From the NCBI RefSeq assembly GCF_037975245.1, contig NC_092564.1, forward strand, positions 176,601-240,600: a stretch of 64,000 bases of DNA, written 5' to 3'. The position numbers and the translations under genes are program-made. Below the pieces are notes generated by a model. It saw nothing but the letters and a program-made list of their open reading frames with translations. It was not told the DNA's origin and did not search any database. Source of the DNA: Apostichopus japonicus. Its lineage: Eukaryota; Echinodermata; Holothuroidea; Aspidochirotida; Stichopodidae. Shown here piece by piece: positions 24,135 to 36,900 of the stretch (the stretch's first letter is position 1; each line of letters begins with the position of its first letter).

Positions 24135-26197
24135 CATTTTGGCATAGATTTTCTTGGTACACTATATTCGCTAACTGATTGTGGCCCTTCGCTTAGATGG
24201 TCCCTTTTGTGAAATGGCCACCCCCCACTTAGAATTTCTCAAAAAAGGCCCTGACCATCATTGTGGTACTAACTAAGTGGAACACCTTCATCGGTTGGCC
24301 TTTAGCATATAACAAAGAAATATTTATTTTGCCAAAAATGCCTTCCAGACTGCCAGAAACAGCACTTCCCATGCATTGTCAGTTGCAGCTAAACCCTCTG
24401 TATTTTGACATCATCTCATGTTTTAAATATTTAGACATCCATAAAATAAAAGTTTAATAAGCTTTTATATTTACTTTTGGTTACAATTGTTACATCAATA
24501 ACCAGACATATAAGGCACACTAGGGCAGGATGGGGGTACATAGCATACTGCCTAGGGAAAAGCAATATGGGAAGTTAAGGTATAAATCATTTGTACAGAG
24601 TATTATTATTATTTACACTAGTGAGTATGTTTAAAAGCCCTAAGGTTTTTATTACTTTCGCTTTGAACACTTTATGGGATCCAGGGACCCCCTGCAGGCC
24701 CTGGAAGCTATATGGATTAGCTGCCCCTTAAGGCTTAAAATGGTCTAATTTCATCCAATCAGCTGAAGTTTCATTGATGGACCATGTTAATTACATGGTC
24801 ATTAATGGTCTTTCAATACAACACATTTGTTTCAAGTTTACCCTTCTTACCATGCTCACATACACATTATTTGCAAAGGTTACATCAGTTACACTTTTCT
24901 GAAGAATTAAACTGGCCAAATTGACCAAAACAATCAAAATACACTTTATTTAACCTTAATAAAGCTTCCTGTTAGAAAAACCTAGTTGTTACAAGATTTG
25001 ACCATGGGTGGAAATGTTGGGGCTCCAAGGAAGAATGAATAAAAATAATAAATAAATTAAAAACATAGAGGGGCGTGTGAGGGTTCTCACCCCCACACCT
25101 AGATTCAGCAATGGTACACGGGTAAATATCATCACTTTTATAGGTACTGGGTGTGTACTGAATAATTAAAGGCATATTTTGCATTTAGTTTGTTTTATTT
25201 TTTATTTCTACTGGCTTTCACTGTTATACACTACCCTACAGGCAGTGATCGAAATAACAAAATAAATAAATTTAGGAGGTCCCATGAGCCTGATGCCCCT
25301 AAAACATACAAGGGGCCCTAGAGATGGACAGTGACTAGCCCAATCCAAAAGGTGACAATAATAAACTTAAACCCTTTTAAATCACGCCCAATCCGTAAAA
25401 TTTTAGCCCAAAATTTGTGCAACTCAACCAGCTGGATGTATTGTTACAAATAAGTGTAAATGCTGAAGGCAGTTTCAACTATCCCGAAAGATTGAGCAGA
25501 AAACTTCTGAAAGTATATCATAAAAAAAAAAAAAAATTTGAATGTTGTACAAAATGCAACTGTTTCATGGAAACAAGGCTCTAGTTCATCCATTCATAAA
25601 TACTAGAACACCAGAGCTGTTGTTTTTTAGTGGAAAGGAGAACAGACTTTTTGTGATTCATGAACACAAGAAACAGGTGTTTGCGTAGGATACAATGGGT
25701 CTTTATTGAGTGTTGTATTGTGAACGATATTACAGTCTCCATATTTGCATTGACATTGGAAAATTAAGTATTTTATTTCAAAGAAACAAAGGGGGTGGGG
25801 GGGCGGGGACGGAGAATCATAGTTTAGATTCAAATCAATTTTTGAATAAAATGTGTGGTCTCCTCTCCTCCTCTCCTTCTTTCTTTTTTGCCCCTCTCCA
25901 AGTTCTTTCTCTGACCCTTAAGAGGGGTTATGTTGTTATTCAAAGTCAAAAGGGAACAGTCTCAAAACATGAATTCACGTTACCCTAAAGTGATGTTACG
26001 ATACCAGAAAATTACAGATGTGTAATATTTATAAGAGTCCTTCACTCTCCTCAAATGCCAGTCAAATTTGATCAGTTCAGCAATTGTATCGTGTAAGGAA
26101 TTGCTCACACATGGTAATTTGAAATATGATCTAAACATATTCCTAAACCCATTGGTGTAACCAGCAGCAGGCTCTCAATGACTCCTACTTGAAGGTG
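24135..26197. other. No gene recognised
   Basis: Low-information intergenic sequence with A-runs (25510-25535) and pyrimidine tracts (25860-25900). Open frames are short and not protein-like, and no splice-bounded exon is convincing. Confidence 0.4.
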
Positions 26198-26206
26198 CAT
26201 GAGCTG

Positions 26207-28039
26207 ATTACAGTCCATGAGACCGAAGGTCTGCGAGACCGAAAATAAAAAGGTCCGCGAGACCGAAGGTCCGCGAGACCGAAATTAAAAAAAAGGCCCG
26301 CGAGACCGAAGTTCCGCGAGACAGAAGTTCCGCTAGACCGAAGTTCCGCGAGACCGAAGTTAATTAGGGGTCAACTTTTAACCTCCAGCCCGTAACATTT
26401 GACACAATTTCCTCATAATAAATTTTAAAATAATTTAACTTCCGAACTTTTGTACATTTTGTAGCACAAACACACAAAAATGCTTCTGGTTTTCGGTAAT
26501 GTGACAGGTATTGTTTTCAAGAAATACCCATAGCATCAACCTATGGTGACGCTTCCATTTTTCGGGCAAGGTTTTGGAAATTTTGGGCAAAGAACGTCAT
26601 GCCCCCCTTCCTAAAGTGAAATTCTTCCATAGGCTTATGAGTCCCCCTCCTACCCACCCACCCCCACCATGTCTCAAGACCCTGTATACACCACTACTCT
26701 CCCCGGGACGCCGATCAACATTTTTTGCATGTTGAGAATATTAATCAGACACGGGTTTGCTCGTCCCCCCTAAAATGTTGATAATATCGCCGCCAATGTT
26801 AACAACTATCAACAATAGGCTGTTGGCAATGAACGTCGAGTTAGTAACTTGGTACAACCGAGCTGGACTCTAACAACTCCCTGGAACAACTGCCATAGAC
26901 AATCATACACAAATCAAGCATAGTGTTGTATTACGTATTGGCCAATGACGTTTGTAGCTTTTAAATATTCATATTATGGGCGAGGTTTATTTGGATCCCA
27001 ACGAAAAAATATCTTCGAGAAAAACAAAACAGTTGAAAGTTTTAAATTTTTCGACTTTAATGCCACCATTTGAAGTAAGATTTGAATAGATAAGCTAGTT
27101 ATGTATGTCGTTATCATTGTGGATTCATTGAGGTTGAGAGAAAAAAAAGACGCAAGATGCTGCTTTAAATTCCAGACATTGGACAATAAACAAGAGTCAT
27201 CCTACTGGAGAAATTATAAAGAGAACTATGTTTGTCTTTCTGATATAATATGTAAAAGAACATGTAAAAGAATTCAAACAGGAAAAAATCTGCTGATAAT
27301 ATGATATCATATGATAATGATGAAACTGGAAAAACATTGCACCAGATCGCATCTAAGGACCTGTTCTAAGGACCTGTAAGGAATTGTTCACAAAAATCTC
27401 AACAGAGACCCTCCCCCCCCCCATATCAATCTCAAAATGTGCCCCGCTTTAAATTTCTGGCTACGACGATGTCGTGGGGCCTAGTAGGGCCGTGTGGTCA
27501 AGTGGTTAAGGCAGTGGACTTGTGATCTAAGGATTACAGGTTCGAGCCCTGGCCAGATCATTGCGTTGTGTCCTTGGGCAAGGCGCTTTATCTCCATTGC
27601 CTCTCTTCACCCAGGTGTATAAATGGGGACCTGCAAGGTAACTTGTAAATATAGTTGCGTGCGCCGGTTTGTGGCTGCACCCTATGGGAAGTTTCCGGGG
27701 GGACACGTGGTTGTGGTGCACTGTGGTGCCCCAGGAGAGATTGATTGAATTGTGCACACTTTGGTGTGTGGGTGTGACAAGTTACCAATGACCATGGGTT
27801 AATAATTATCAGCGCACTGAGACTTAAGTGTGTATTTGCGCTTTATAAGAACTGTGTATTATTATTATTATTAGTAATAGTCTCGGTCTCGCGGACCTTC
27901 GGTCTCGCGGACCTTTTCTTAATTTCGGTCTCGCGGACCTTTTTTTAATTTCGGTCTCGCGGACCTTTCTTTAATTTCGGTCTCGCGGACCTTTTTTTAA
28001 TTTCGGTCTCGCGGACCTTCGGTCTCGGGGAATTCCCCC
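26207..28039 (+). mobile_element. Fold-back element with GTCCGCGAGACCGAA arms and 9 bp target duplication
   Basis: The left arm (26213-26361) repeats GGTCCGCGAGACCGAAATTA. The right arm (about 27880-28030) carries the inverse (TTCGGTCTCGCGGACC) at least six times. CATGAGCTG flanks both sides (26198-26206 and 28040-28048). The left end reads ATTACAGTCC, close to the GGTGACAGTCC end of the 23.1 kb element; the right end does not match well. About 1.5 kb between the arms is noncoding and contains a nested SINE at 27484-27870. Confidence 0.8.
27484..27870 (+). mobile_element. tRNA-derived SINE
   Basis: The 5' head folds like a tRNA. It has an A-box region GTGTGGTCAAGTGG (27492-27505) and B-box GGTTCGAGCCC (27539-27549). 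The body carries TTGTGTCCTTGGGCAAGGCGC, a block widely seen in invertebrate SINEs, then TGCGCTTTATAAGAACTGTG and an (ATT)n tail at 27857-27873. Transcription would be by RNA polymerase III and mobilisation by a partner LINE sharing the 3' end. It lies inside the 26207-28039 fold-back and is therefore younger than it or carried by it. It is not a functional tRNA gene, because the acceptor stem does not close. Confidence 0.85.
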
Positions 28040-28048
28040 CATGAGCTG

Positions 28049-30290
28049 CAGGCACAAGTTTTAAAATTATCAAGATTAGAAAACAATGGCCAACTCCCAT
28101 ATCCATACCTTAATTGCTCTGTTACTAAGATTAAAAAAAAGTGTTAAAACTTGAGGCAGTTTTCAATGAAGGAGGAGGCAATAATATATGATGTGGATGG
28201 AAACTGCATAGAAAGATATTTTTTTCACAAGTACCATACCCAGTTTTGGTAACACTTGTTATCGCTCTTCCATAGGCTACATGACTGTATGTATGGCATC
28301 TAAAATGGTATCCTTTATTTATGTTCATTTAAGCCCCCACTTCAAGCCTCTACACATCCATGTTGACCATATTTATACCTTTGACAAATTATTTTTTACC
28401 TTATAAAAAGGCATTTAAAGAAGAGGGACTGAGTTTCTGTCCTGTTTTATTGAGACTTTGGATCCTAATTGTACCCCACTTTTTCACATATGTTCACTTG
28501 AAAAGCCTGCAACATCGGAACACAGATTTAAAATGCATTTTAATCTTATTTATGTTAAAGCCAGGTTTACGGTTGAAGTTAATCATAATCGGAGTTAACT
28601 GATGTCTTTCATGGAACCATTTAGGATCAAGGATTCACTTCAAAACACAACAACTTGAGACCTAACACGTGTTAGGTATACTGAGCTCTACCATGTCAGA
28701 TCTAAGGAAGTGGTAGAGCATCTATGAATGGGTGACCAATCTCAGCAATGCAATTTATAGGTGTCAAGGGGGAGTGGGGTGGTCACCCACAAAACAACAT
28801 AATCGTGTTGAAACCATCATTTTACCCCCCCCCATGAAAAAGTATCAATAGACCCCCCAAAAAAAAGTTGCAGTTGAAATCAACTCAAATATGTCACCCT
28901 ACAGTATCTCTTATCAGGAGTTGAGAAAATGCCATAATTATTCCAAATAGTTAGGAAAATTTGACCCAAATATAGTGAATTTATTGTCAGAATTAATAAA
29001 GTCCACCAGAAATTGGGAATTTGTTGACAATAAACATACTTTAAACTGTATGCCAAACATTTTCCAGTAGGTTCTCCAGCCAGACCAAATATTTCCAGCC
29101 CGACCAAATATTTGGAGATGGGGGGCATTTGGGGGTCGAGTCTGATGAGCATTCCCATCACTTAACATGTCTGGCAGCAGCCATTCATGATGCCTGGGAC
29201 TATGCCAAACCAAAGTTTCCATTGTTTGAGAATGGGGCATATTGCAAAACCACCCTAAAGATCTTCACCTCCTTGGTCATTTCAGTAAATGAAAAGAAAG
29301 TTAGATTTTATACTTGTTTCACCCTATATTTTTCTCTAATTCTTGTACTTAATTATAAGGTGTATTTTTATTGGGACTTTGTTAGACTTTCGTCGTCATA
29401 AGACCCTCACCGGACATTAATAACTGTTGAGTCGATCGTGTTGATCTAGTATTTAAGTGTTTATATCAATCAAAAACTGGATTGGTTTGTTAATATCAAT
29501 GGCGTCATTAACAAATTAATCTCTAAATGAGGAAATTGAATTCTTTCCAAGTAGATACCAAATTTTTAATAAACCTGTTTTGTAAGGGGGTGGCATTATT
29601 GCCTAATTTGCAGGGGAGGCAATCCTACAATTACTGGAAAGGAGTGTATTAATTAATGCATTTATAGGAGGGCGGGATGAGTTATTGGTGAGGTGCAGGA
29701 GGAGGTGAACTATGTTTACCAATGCCTTGTATGTAGCAAGCTGCAGGGAGTCCCCCCTGCATGTCCAGCTTATGAGACAAGCAATCCCGCCCAGTAGTAG
29801 GCTCATACAGCCTCCTTCTGTTACTAAAACCCCCACTATCCTTTATCTTTCATTCCTCAGCCTATTAAAACTCATAATATTAAAATTAAACGTTAGGTTT
29901 TCTTTCTTACCTTTTCTGTATTGCCTGCTAGGCAGGGTCAAGGGAAATGTAACATTTGGGTTGAAATGTACAGAACTTGGTCAAATGTGGTATGGCTAAG
30001 ATAGTTAAGATAGTTAATGAATTATATTTTACCACTGTGCTTGCATAACAAAAATATAATAATAATATACTAATTTAATAAAAAGTTATAGACATATATA
30101 ATACATGCCAATTTCACTTATGTTGTGACCCACATTATTGAATTATAGGGATATTTTTAAAACCAGATTTTTCCTAGTACACAATCTATATACAATATCT
30201 GTCATGGTCATTATTATGCGTACCACAGGAATAATTCCCCCTCAATGTTTATAACTTGACAATTAGCAGTAATTGCTAATTACCTGATTT
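28049..30290. other. No gene recognised
   Basis: Intergenic sequence with polyC/A stretches (28826-28866) and a short direct repeat CGACCAAATATTT near 29090-29110. No exon, RNA or element ends are supported. Confidence 0.4.
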
Positions 30291-31202
30291 GACCCTCCGT
30301 TACATGTCCCTCCGTTACCCAAAAAATACATTTTTTTTATATTATTTCCTAGTCATTAAATGTTGGGAAAATTTCATAATTTGTATAAAACACTTTCTTA
30401 GAATTAACCAGTCAAGAAATGTTAAACCATGGATTTAGCTAATTTTTATGCTAGAGTAAAGAACAAGTGAACTAGTGTCCCTCCGTACCAGTAACAGAGG
30501 GACAGTTGTTTACCACATGCTCTTGTGCACAGATTCCTGGGAGTTAACTTGCTACTTAATTGTTGTGTTCTTTGAATAGATTCCTTGACTTCCTGTTTAT
30601 GTGAAGAGAACGATAGCTTGCATAAAATGATTCCTCAGAATGTGAAGTCAGTAGGCATCTTGGCAAGAAACAGAAACAAATTTGTGCACATGGTACAGTG
30701 CAGTACCTGTGAACTGTCTACTGTAAATACACGTGATTAATTGACTTGTTTCGAACTGTACAAGCCCCCCCCCCCCTCACAGTTTCTCATAATGCAGTTA
30801 GAGAGTGTTAAATGATGAAAAGTGCTCTGCTTAAACTTGTCCTTTAAACCAATTTCTTATTATTTTTTACTTTTTTCTTAAATCTTTTAGTAACCACATA
30901 TGCTAATGGTTTGGTGAATAAAGCTATTGGTTTAATACTCTTATCCTTGTTTCGCTAAGTAATATAACTGTTAGTCTAATAGCAATGAAAATATTGAATC
31001 TATAGCAGCAAAACAGGCAAAAGACTACACTAAACAGCACCGAATATTTTGTGACCCTTCGTTACCATCAGAATTGTCCCTCCATTACTGTAGAAGATCA
31101 AATGTAGATTTGACAGTTGATGCCTGTTCATCTAATTTTCCCTTGGTATATGTGAAGCAATGCACCAGCCAACACAAGATATCAGTTACATGGTCAGTGC
31201 AC

Positions 31203-31588
31203 AGTGGCGAAGCTAGGGGTATTGGTCAGGGGGCGAGAATGGTCTGTAGGGGTGCTTTCAACACTATCTAAGCGAGCGCTACCACAGGTTGGCGCGGATC
31301 GTACAGAAATGTTTTGAGTAAAGATACTCCCTAGATCGCCGGAACTGACCCTTCCCAGGGGGCCTTGCTAATTTGCAGATAAACGAAGAATAAATAGGTG
31401 TCATCGCCACCAACAAAATGTCATTTTTTTCTTGTGATTGGTATTTGAGAGCGCAATAAAGTCAATAATCACGAATAAGTAAAAAGTGGTAAAAAGCCGA
31501 AAAGGGCACCAGCAGTCCATTTGAGTCCGTCAGGTGGAAGGGGGGGGGGGGATCTGCCCCCTCTGACTGTATGGATGCTCCGCCACTG
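31203..31588 (+). mobile_element. Non-autonomous hAT-type element (386 bp)
   Basis: Terminal inverted repeats are CAGTGGCGAAGC and, inverse, GCTCCGCCACTG (11 of 12 matching). Flanking 8 bp direct repeats are TCAGTGCA (31195-31202) and TCAGTGTA (31589-31596). A CAG start and an 8 bp duplication are typical of hAT transposons. The interior (GAGCGCTACCACAGGTTGGC) is related to the interior of the 33980-39814 element. It has no coding capacity. Confidence 0.85.
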
Positions 31589-31757
31589 TCAGTGTAACTT
31601 AAGAACAGTGAATTTGACATCTTCAAAAGAAAGTGTGAAACACATATTCATTTCGTGTCCCTCCGTTACCGTGATGTTTTTGATGCCATATTTTTCCTAC
31701 AGTAACAGCCACAAGAATTAAATATATGGGTATGAAGCAAGTTACTACCTGTCTAGA

Positions 31758-32243
31758 CATAGGCGTAGTAGCCTAATTCGATTTGGGGGGCTGTAAAGAC
31801 TTGCCCGAAAAATAAAATAAAATAAAATAAAAAATAAAATAAATGTTCGCGCGCTCCGCACGTTCAACATGTTATTGTGCATATCATATGGGCATTCATC
31901 GGTTATAACATCACATGCCAATAACATACATTCATTTTTCATCTTATTACCTTTCCATATTTGTTAAAATTATTGGGGAATTTGTTACAACAACAATGAT
32001 CATAAGAATATAAGTTTAACCATTGAAAAACACATTGCAAAATATGCTTCTTTCAGTAGGTGCCCGAAAAATCCTCAGCATATTGCCGAATTTTCACCCC
32101 AAAAAATGAAATTACACTGCAAATTATTCTTTCTTCAGTAGGTGCCTGAAAATTCTCAGCGTTTTGCCCGAATTTTCACCAAAAATTTTGGTTGGGGGGC
32201 TACAGCCCCCCTTCCCCCCCCCCCCCCGCCTCCTACGCCTATG
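31758..32243 (+). mobile_element. Non-autonomous hAT-type element (486 bp)
   Basis: It has perfect termini CATAGGCGTAG and inverse CTACGCCTATG, flanked by identical 8 bp repeats TGTCTAGA (31750-31757 and 32244-32251). The interior has two diverged direct copies of a CAGTAGGTGCCYGAAAA-type stretch (32055, 32134) and a long C-tract (32213-32227). The 8 bp duplication fits hAT; the CAT rather than CAG start is a minor variant. Confidence 0.85.
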
Positions 32244-33155
32244 TGTCTAGATAACCACACAAGAAATTGCAAAATAATCACCCAAGCTAATGCAGAGAGA
32301 AACAAAATGTGTCAGTAATACAGTCAAATGTCCCTCCGTTACCGCTTGACCAGTCAATAAGTAGGCTATTGTCCAACAAATGATCTCTATAGTGTTATTT
32401 TGTTTACAGTACTACTTGGTAGTTGGTTCACAGGGATGTTGCCAGAGCATTATACATAGGGGTGGGGGAAGGGGGGTATCGGGCAATCTTTACCAACTGA
32501 AAAATAAAAAAACAGGGATTGCCTGTATCGGGCCCATAAGTGGGGTTAAACTGTTTTTTTAAGCTGACGAGTGAAAGTTTAGGCACAAGTAATCCTTCAA
32601 AGTAGTCCTCCAAACCTTAAGGTGGAGCCCCAGATTTGGACCTACAGTGCAAGGGCCACCTCGTCCCTTCCGGTTCCTACCCCTATTATAAGGAAAAATT
32701 CCAGTTATCTGCTGCAAGCTCCGGTATATTACAGTAGGATTCAGTGTTTAATGCTATCAGGGCAATTCCTGGCATTCATGAGACCCCTACTCTGTCAGCA
32801 AATACTTATTTGTCCAGTTTCTCATGCATATTTACTAATTCTGTGGCATTTTCGTATGTAAATTTCCACACAATGTCCATCAGCCTAGTTGGTAATTCGT
32901 TAGAATTTCAATCAGCCAATGAGCAGGAAGTAAGTATTGCATAACACTATTGAGCACTTGAATCATTATAAAACACAGAAGGGTAAAATCTGTGGTCGTT
33001 GCAATCTCCACAGCGCAGTGAAAACCACACTCAGGGAAAACAAACGCAGTATAGGTGTATACAGTACACTTTACTTGAAGGCAACGTTGATAGAACCAGA
33101 TGCCAGAGCTTAATAGATGAAATTTGCCCTCTTCAAGAAAAGAATTAAAGCAGGA

Positions 33156-33752
33156 GGGCATTTCCATGAAAAAGTGGACATGGGCTCAAAATATAAATTT
33201 TGCAATCACATTTTGTCATTGGTTAAATGTTGTTGTAAACATATCCAAGTTTGTGGAATCAATATGATACCTTCCTAAATATTGATTTTTTTGTTGTAGA
33301 ATTTTGCATATGAAGTGAAAGGATGCTGTAATGCAAATTTTGTGCACAAATTATTAAAAGATTTGTTTTTGTTCTCCTAAGAAATTAAATGGTAATACTC
33401 AACTGATTTGTTTATTTATTGCTTACATAGTGCACTAACTTCAGATATCAACACCAACCTTTTGAATATATAATCAAAAATAATCAATATTTGCTTTATT
33501 CAAACCTCTATCAGCTGATGTAACGTGAGTAACCAAAATTAATATTTTTCCCCATACATCAAATATGACACTACTAAAAATCTCATAACTGGATTTGGGT
33601 TTCTACTCATCACCCCGAAATGTGAAACAAGTAAAGAAATGATGTGCACCCCACTATGTTAAGTAGGGTAGGTGATGCAAATGGTAACGTGAGTTACCAT
33701 GTTACGTGAGTTATCATACAGTATAATCATGCTTATAATGTAGACAATTATG
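33156..33752 (+). repeat. Dispersed repeat, copy 2 of 8840-9450
   Basis: Direct-orientation copy with small indels, including an inserted TTTTTTGTTGTAG near 33287. It retains one perfect GGTAAC-GTGA-GTTACC palindrome at about 33683 and a variant at 33524. The flanks are unrelated to those of copy 1. Confidence 0.85.
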
Positions 33753-33979
33753 CTACCAAGGTATAACTTAAGTCAAACTTGAAGCACCAAATGTGGTGAA
33801 TGAACATGGTCATTTCAAGTTTTCTACGGTGTTGTTGAGATATGGACAATAATTCATTCACAATGAATTATGGCTTAAAACTAAATATGTTATTGAAGTT
33901 CAGTTAGTTTTTATCAGAGTCAATATTTGAGAACTCAAAATTGAATTGGTGGTTTTCACTGTTTAATAATCATTGTTAA

Positions 33980-36900
33980 CAGGGGCGGCGATCTGTTTCA
34001 AATATTGGGGGGGACATTTGCTTGGATGCAGGCAAATTACTATCAAAGCGGAGCGCCACCATTGGTTGGGGCGCAGCGTACAAGAAAATTTCTGGTTTTG
34101 ATAGCCCCCCAAATCACCGGAAATGGCACTTCTCGGGCTTGGAAATGACCAACCAGATGTACACTTTTGCCTGAGAACCAAGTTTTCCTAATAGGTTTTT
34201 TTTTCATTCATAACCTTTTTTTCAAGATTGTCACCAGTCACACATCATGTTCGACCTCATTGCATCTCCTGTGGATCATTGCCTTTGTAGGTTATTCTAT
34301 GTAACGCCTCACAATACCCGTCCGCCCCACTTTTCAAGGTTTTAAGCCCATTATTTGTTCTGAATTTGAATAATAAATTCACTTCAAAACATACCCATAA
34401 TGTTGCACAAAATTTCATCTATGGACAACCAATTTAGAAAACCCCCCCTCAACCCCTAATAGACCGGTCAATTGCACGAGTAGAGAGAAGTATGATGAAG
34501 AATGTTGGTCAAGGAATTTTTGAAAATTCAGACACAGTTAAATTATTGGTGTACAAATATTAAAACCTCTTATAACTGTTACTATAAAACTTCGATATCT
34601 TAGAAAATATCAAAAAAAAATATGCTCCATGGGGAGGGCGGTCCCCACCCTTCATCCCCCCCCCTCCCTTGGCTACGCACCTGCAGTTAGAAATCTTGTA
34701 GGAAACAGGCCAAATGGAAACCCAGTGAACCCATATCGATGTGGATCATATGGGTGATTGTACGTACTTACACTTAGTCTGGGAGCCTGTCCCATATGAT
34801 TTCACCCCATTTAGCCCAGAAGGTTTGACCCCTTAAAGTTACTTAGACCATCTAGGTCATTCACAAAAAAATTGTCAGCTTAACCCCAGTGGTCGGGTTC
34901 GGACCCCAGACCCCCTGAAAAATCCCCCCCGGACGGGTTAATTTCACCCCATCTAGCCCATGGACCAAACTTTGTCAGAAGGAAGTAGTATGGCTGTATA
35001 TTACAAAAAAGGCAAAACTGACAAAATTCCTGGTTGGGAAAGGGTTGTCAGACCCCCCACTAATTCACCCCCAGTCGGGTTAATTTCACCCTATCTAGCC
35101 CATGGACCAAACTTTGTCATAAGGAAGTAGTATGGCTGTACATTACAAAAAGTGCAAAACTGACAAAATTCCTAGTCGGGAAGGGGTTGTCAGACCCCCC
35201 ACTAAGTCAACCCCCAGTCGGGTTGATTTCACCCCATCTAGCCCATGGACCAAACTTTGTCAGAAGGAAGTAGTATGGCTGTACATTACAAAAAAGGCAA
35301 AACTGACAAAATTCCTGGTTGGGAAGGGGTTGTCAGACCCCCAACTAGGTCACCCCCAGTCGGGTTGATTTCACCCCATCTAGCCCATGGACCAAACTTT
35401 TGCAATACCAAACTTTGTCAAAAGGTAGTTGTATGGATGTACATTACAAAAAGTGCAAAACTGACAAAATTCCTGGTCGGGAAGGGGTTACATTACAAAA
35501 AGTGCAAAACTGACAAAATTCCTGGTCGGGAAGGGGTTGTCAGACCCCCCACTAAGTCACCCCCAGTCGGGTTGATTTCACCCCATCTAGCCTATGGACC
35601 AAACTTTGTCAGAAGGAAGTAGTATGGCTGTACATTACAAAAAAGGCAAAACTGACAAAATTCCTGGTCGGGAAGGGGTTGTCAGACCCCCAACTAGGTC
35701 ACCCCCAGTTGGGTTGATTTCACCCCATCTAGCCCATGGACCAAACTTTTGCAATACCAAACTTTGTCAAAAGGTAGTTGTATGGATGTACATAACAAAA
35801 AGGGTAAAACTGACAAAATTCCCAGTCGGGAAGGGGTTGTCAGACCCCCCACTAAGTCACCCCCAGTAGGGTTGATTTCATCCCATCTAGCCCATGGACC
35901 AAACTTTGTCAAAAGGAAGTAGTATGGATGTACATTACAAAAAGTGTAAAACTGGCAAAATTCCTAGTCGGGAAGGTGTTGTCAGACCCCCACAAAGGTC
36001 ACCCTCACCCAACCCCAAAAGGCGGGTTGATTTCACCCCTTCTAGCCCATAGACCAAATTTTGTCAAAAGAAGGTAGTATGTCTGTACGTTAAAAAAAAG
36101 GAATATCTGACAAAATTGCTGTTCGGAAGGGGTTGTCAGACCCCTACAAAGAGCCCCTACCCAGTGTCTTTTACCCATGAACTGAGATGATAAAAATATA
36201 AACATAATTATTACAAAAATAAATATTTAATGATTATATTTATGAGAGGAGATATTCTATGTAATTCAAAAGAGCCTTCAATGTCCATTATGGCTTGCCT
36301 TTCTTAATAGCTTCATCTTTTTTGGTGACAAGCAGTCCAAAGTTGCTAGGCAAGGAAGTGACTGAAACACAATGATGCTCCTGTTTTTGGTCAGTTTAAA
36401 ACATTTTGATTTTTTTTTACTATAGCACCTAAGTAAAAATTATGGATAGGCATCCCTGGCCTAATAAACATACTGATATAGATGAGAATCTTGTGGGAGG
36501 AGTTTCTCCTGCCTTTTGCTGGAAATGTTTTAATTCATAAGACAATACATTGACCCTCTTTGTCTTATGTCTGTATTACTGTACAACCTTGCCCACATCC
36601 TGTTATGTGACCATAGTTGGTCCTCCACTTTCACCAAATTGCTCTATTCCCATGTTTTATTCATGTAAAAAATAAGACCTGCTATAGTTAATGGCCTGCA
36701 ACCCAGTTATCTGCTTGGTCCCATAATATATGGTGTTACAGCAGAGGTGGAACAAAAAAATATTGGGGACCCTTTGGCATATTAGATATCGTTATTGGAA
36801 CATTCTTCTAATTTCTGAAGCCTTTTCAAATAGTTATAGATATGACAGGTATATAATTGGTTAATCAAAGAAGTTTATTTGGGGGGGGGAGGCTTGACCA

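Larger units (their letters stand above)
30291..32344 (+). repeat. Region with reiterated TGTCCCTCCGTTACC phrase, invaded by two hAT-type elements
   Basis: The phrase or close variants occur at 30291, 30305, 30476 (followed at once by its inverse AGTAACAGAGGGACA, making a palindrome), 31051, 31073, 31656 and 32329. Spacing is irregular and most copies are direct. Two short elements with their own target duplications interrupt it. The organisation resembles the 9.2-10.8 kb and 20.4-22.9 kb regions but with a different phrase. The element ends are unknown. Confidence 0.55.

Noticed and set aside
27484-27560. Functional tRNA gene
   Set aside because: The A and B boxes are present, but the acceptor stem does not pair and the sequence continues into a SINE body and tail.
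34660-34683. GGCTACGCACCTG as another hAT end
   Set aside because: No matching inverse terminus or 8 bp duplication was found. It may be an internal part of the 33980 element.
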